This document shows positions 62,887-64,000 of a stretch of DNA of 64,000 nucleotides, in pieces. Within the stretch, counting starts at the first letter, position 1, and each line of letters begins with the position of its first letter. The stretch is from positions 1,230,366 to 1,294,365 of the forward strand of contig OX638333.1 of assembly GCA_951812895.1 (NCBI GenBank), given 5' to 3'. The DNA comes from an uncultured Roseovarius sp. (lineage in GTDB: Bacteria; Pseudomonadota; Alphaproteobacteria; Rhodobacterales; Rhodobacteraceae). Under the pieces are notes generated by a model, which saw nothing but the letters and a program-made list of their open reading frames with translations, ran no database searches and was not told the DNA's origin. The position numbers and the translations under genes were made by a program.

Positions 62887-63384
62887 TTACCCCACCACCT
62901 TCCGTGCTTTCCTGAGCAGCATATCCCGTTTCACCTTGGAAAGCCGGTCGAAATACATCCGGCCATTCAGATGGTCGACCTGATGCTGCACGCTTGTGGC
63001 CCAAAGGCCAACAAAATCCCGCTCTTCCACCTCACCGGCATCATTCAGAAACCGCACCGTCACCGCCCGTGGCCGCGACAGTTTTGCCGACACACCAGGT
63101 AAATTCGGGCTGGCCTCTTCATGATCCCGCATTTTCACCGAGGCGTGCAGAATTTCCGGATTTGCCATACGCACGGCCTGCCCGCGTTCAGTACTGGCAT
63201 CCACCACTGCAAGGCGCTGCATAACACCAATCTGATTGGCGGCAAGTCCAACCCCAGGCATCGCCTCCATCGTGTCGATCATATCGGCCCAGATTGCGCG
63301 TATTTCATCGGTAATCTCTGTCACCGATGTCGCAGGGCTACGCAGCCGCTTATCGGGCCAGGGCAGACAGTGGCGCACCGCCAC
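62887..63384 (-). CDS. Peptide deformylase paralogue with substituted catalytic residues
   Basis: A 165-aa peptide-deformylase fold. Motif I is kept (GVGLAANQIG). Motif II is EASPNLPG instead of EGCLSxPG, so the metal Cys is Ser92. Motif III is HQVDH instead of HExDH, so the catalytic Glu is Gln135. Deformylase activity is therefore unlikely; binding to nascent peptides or the ribosome, or another reaction, is possible. It lies 5 nt downstream of the canonical def gene, as a degenerate second copy does in several Rhodobacterales. Confidence 0.88.
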   Translation of the reverse strand: MAVRHCLPWPDKRLRSPATSVTEITDEIRAIWADMIDTMEAMPGVGLAANQIGVMQRLAVVDASTERGQAVRMANPEILHASVKMRDHEEASPNLPGVSAKLSRPRAVTVRFLNDAGEVEERDFVGLWATSVQHQVDHLNGRMYFDRLSKVKRDMLLRKARKVVG

Positions 63385-63389
63385 CGTGC

Positions 63390-63908
63390 TCAGACCCTCG
63401 CCTTTTCGCGCTTCAGCTTGACCATCCGCCGCGTGATCATCTGCCGCTTCATTGCCCCCAGATAGTCAATGAAAAGCTTGCCGTTCAGATGATCGATCTC
63501 ATGTTGCACACAAGTGGCCCACAGGCCGTCAAAGGTCTCTTTCTGAAATTTGCCATCGCGATCGATCCAGCTCACATCAACCGCCTTGGGTCGGGTCACT
63601 TCGGCAAACTGATCCGGGATGGAAAGACATCCTTCTTCATAGACATTCTTTTCGTCAGAAGAGGCCACGATCTCAGGATTGAACATCACCAACGGGCGCG
63701 GTTCCTCGCCTTCTTCCTTGATGCAATCCACCACGATCAGACGGCTCAGCACGCCAACCTGCGGCGCCGCCAGCCCAATGCCCGGCGCGTCATACATGGT
63801 TTCCAGCATATCATCGGCCAGCACACGCAGCTCATCCGTCAGATCATTGACAGGATCGCAGACCTTTTTAAGACGCGGGTCGGGGTGGATAAGAATAGGC
63901 CGTTTCAT
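63390..63908 (-). CDS. def: Peptide deformylase
   Basis: Removes the N-formyl group of nascent proteins. It is 172 aa with all three motifs: GIGLAAPQVG (I), EEGCLSIPD (II, metal Cys) and QHEIDHLNG (III, His-Glu-x-x-His). It is the first gene of the def - def-like - fmt arrangement; no further gene is visible in the remaining 92 bases to the window edge. Confidence 0.96.
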   Translation of the reverse strand: MKRPILIHPDPRLKKVCDPVNDLTDELRVLADDMLETMYDAPGIGLAAPQVGVLSRLIVVDCIKEEGEEPRPLVMFNPEIVASSDEKNVYEEGCLSIPDQFAEVTRPKAVDVSWIDRDGKFQKETFDGLWATCVQHEIDHLNGKLFIDYLGAMKRQMITRRMVKLKREKARV

Positions 63909-64000
63909 GCCGCTTCATTTAGGGCAAGGTAACAGGTTCCGCAACGCCTCTTGTACCCGTCTCTCAATTCGTTAGTTTGCCGCCGACTATTCCCGGGAGA

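Overview
The window reads as chromosomal DNA of a marine alphaproteobacterium, most probably a member of the Rhodobacterales (Roseobacter group). This is inferred from gene order and protein style: dapD/dapE and asd close together, folK-rpoZ-rel-pdxJ-acpS, def-def-fmt, a phaA-phaB pair, DUF465 and DUF2007 small proteins, and many LysE-type exporters. There is no rRNA, tRNA, CRISPR array, insertion sequence or prophage that I can recognise. Almost everything is protein coding, and 4-nt ATGA overlaps are common.

Left part (1-15.5 kb): a partial DUF4139 protein, then a leftward housekeeping run (asd, an MFS transporter, a DUF2064 transferase, dapE; further right dapD, pssA, psd). It is interrupted between dapE and dapD by a mainly rightward accessory block of about 6 kb (6.0-12.0 kb). 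That block holds two paralogous choice-of-anchor L / Hint proteins, a third Hint protein whose nucleophile position is Gly instead of Cys, and an ionotropic-glutamate-receptor-like channel with an unusual filter sequence. It is the most unusual locus in the window.

Middle part (14.6-46 kb): LOG-family protein, apt, a three-gene membrane/SDR/LysE operon, a small secreted-protein gene broken by a one-base homopolymer frameshift, mtnP, a TAT-exported cysteine hydrolase divergent from an AraC regulator, and a low-GC-looking orphan gene with a HEPN motif. Then come rlmN, tag, an EAL phosphodiesterase, phaA-phaB with a palindrome upstream of phaB, small conserved genes, a long-chain polyprenyl synthase facing ispE, a TPR lipoprotein-like gene, ETF-QO, greA and a universal stress protein. 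These are followed by a TGTACA palindrome array, a cupredoxin/DUF4142 pair divergent from an AraC regulator, a NifU-type protein with tsaB-rimI, and two tandem LysE exporters.

Right part (46-64 kb): a long leftward operon folK-rpoZ-rel-DUF2062-pdxJ-(two membrane or secreted small proteins)-acpS; a NYN protein; an orphan cytochrome c; ispH; and a tightly overlapped four-gene phospholipid operon (acyltransferase, CdsA-like, small membrane protein, CDP-alcohol phosphatidyltransferase). It continues with a methyltransferase, rnhA and a TRIC channel, an MBL hydrolase, a cupin, two small membrane proteins, and fmt with two def genes. The upstream def copy (63.4-63.9 kb) is canonical. The middle copy has lost its metal-binding Cys and catalytic Glu. 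A second MBL hydrolase gene sits in the opposite direction between fmt and the def pair.
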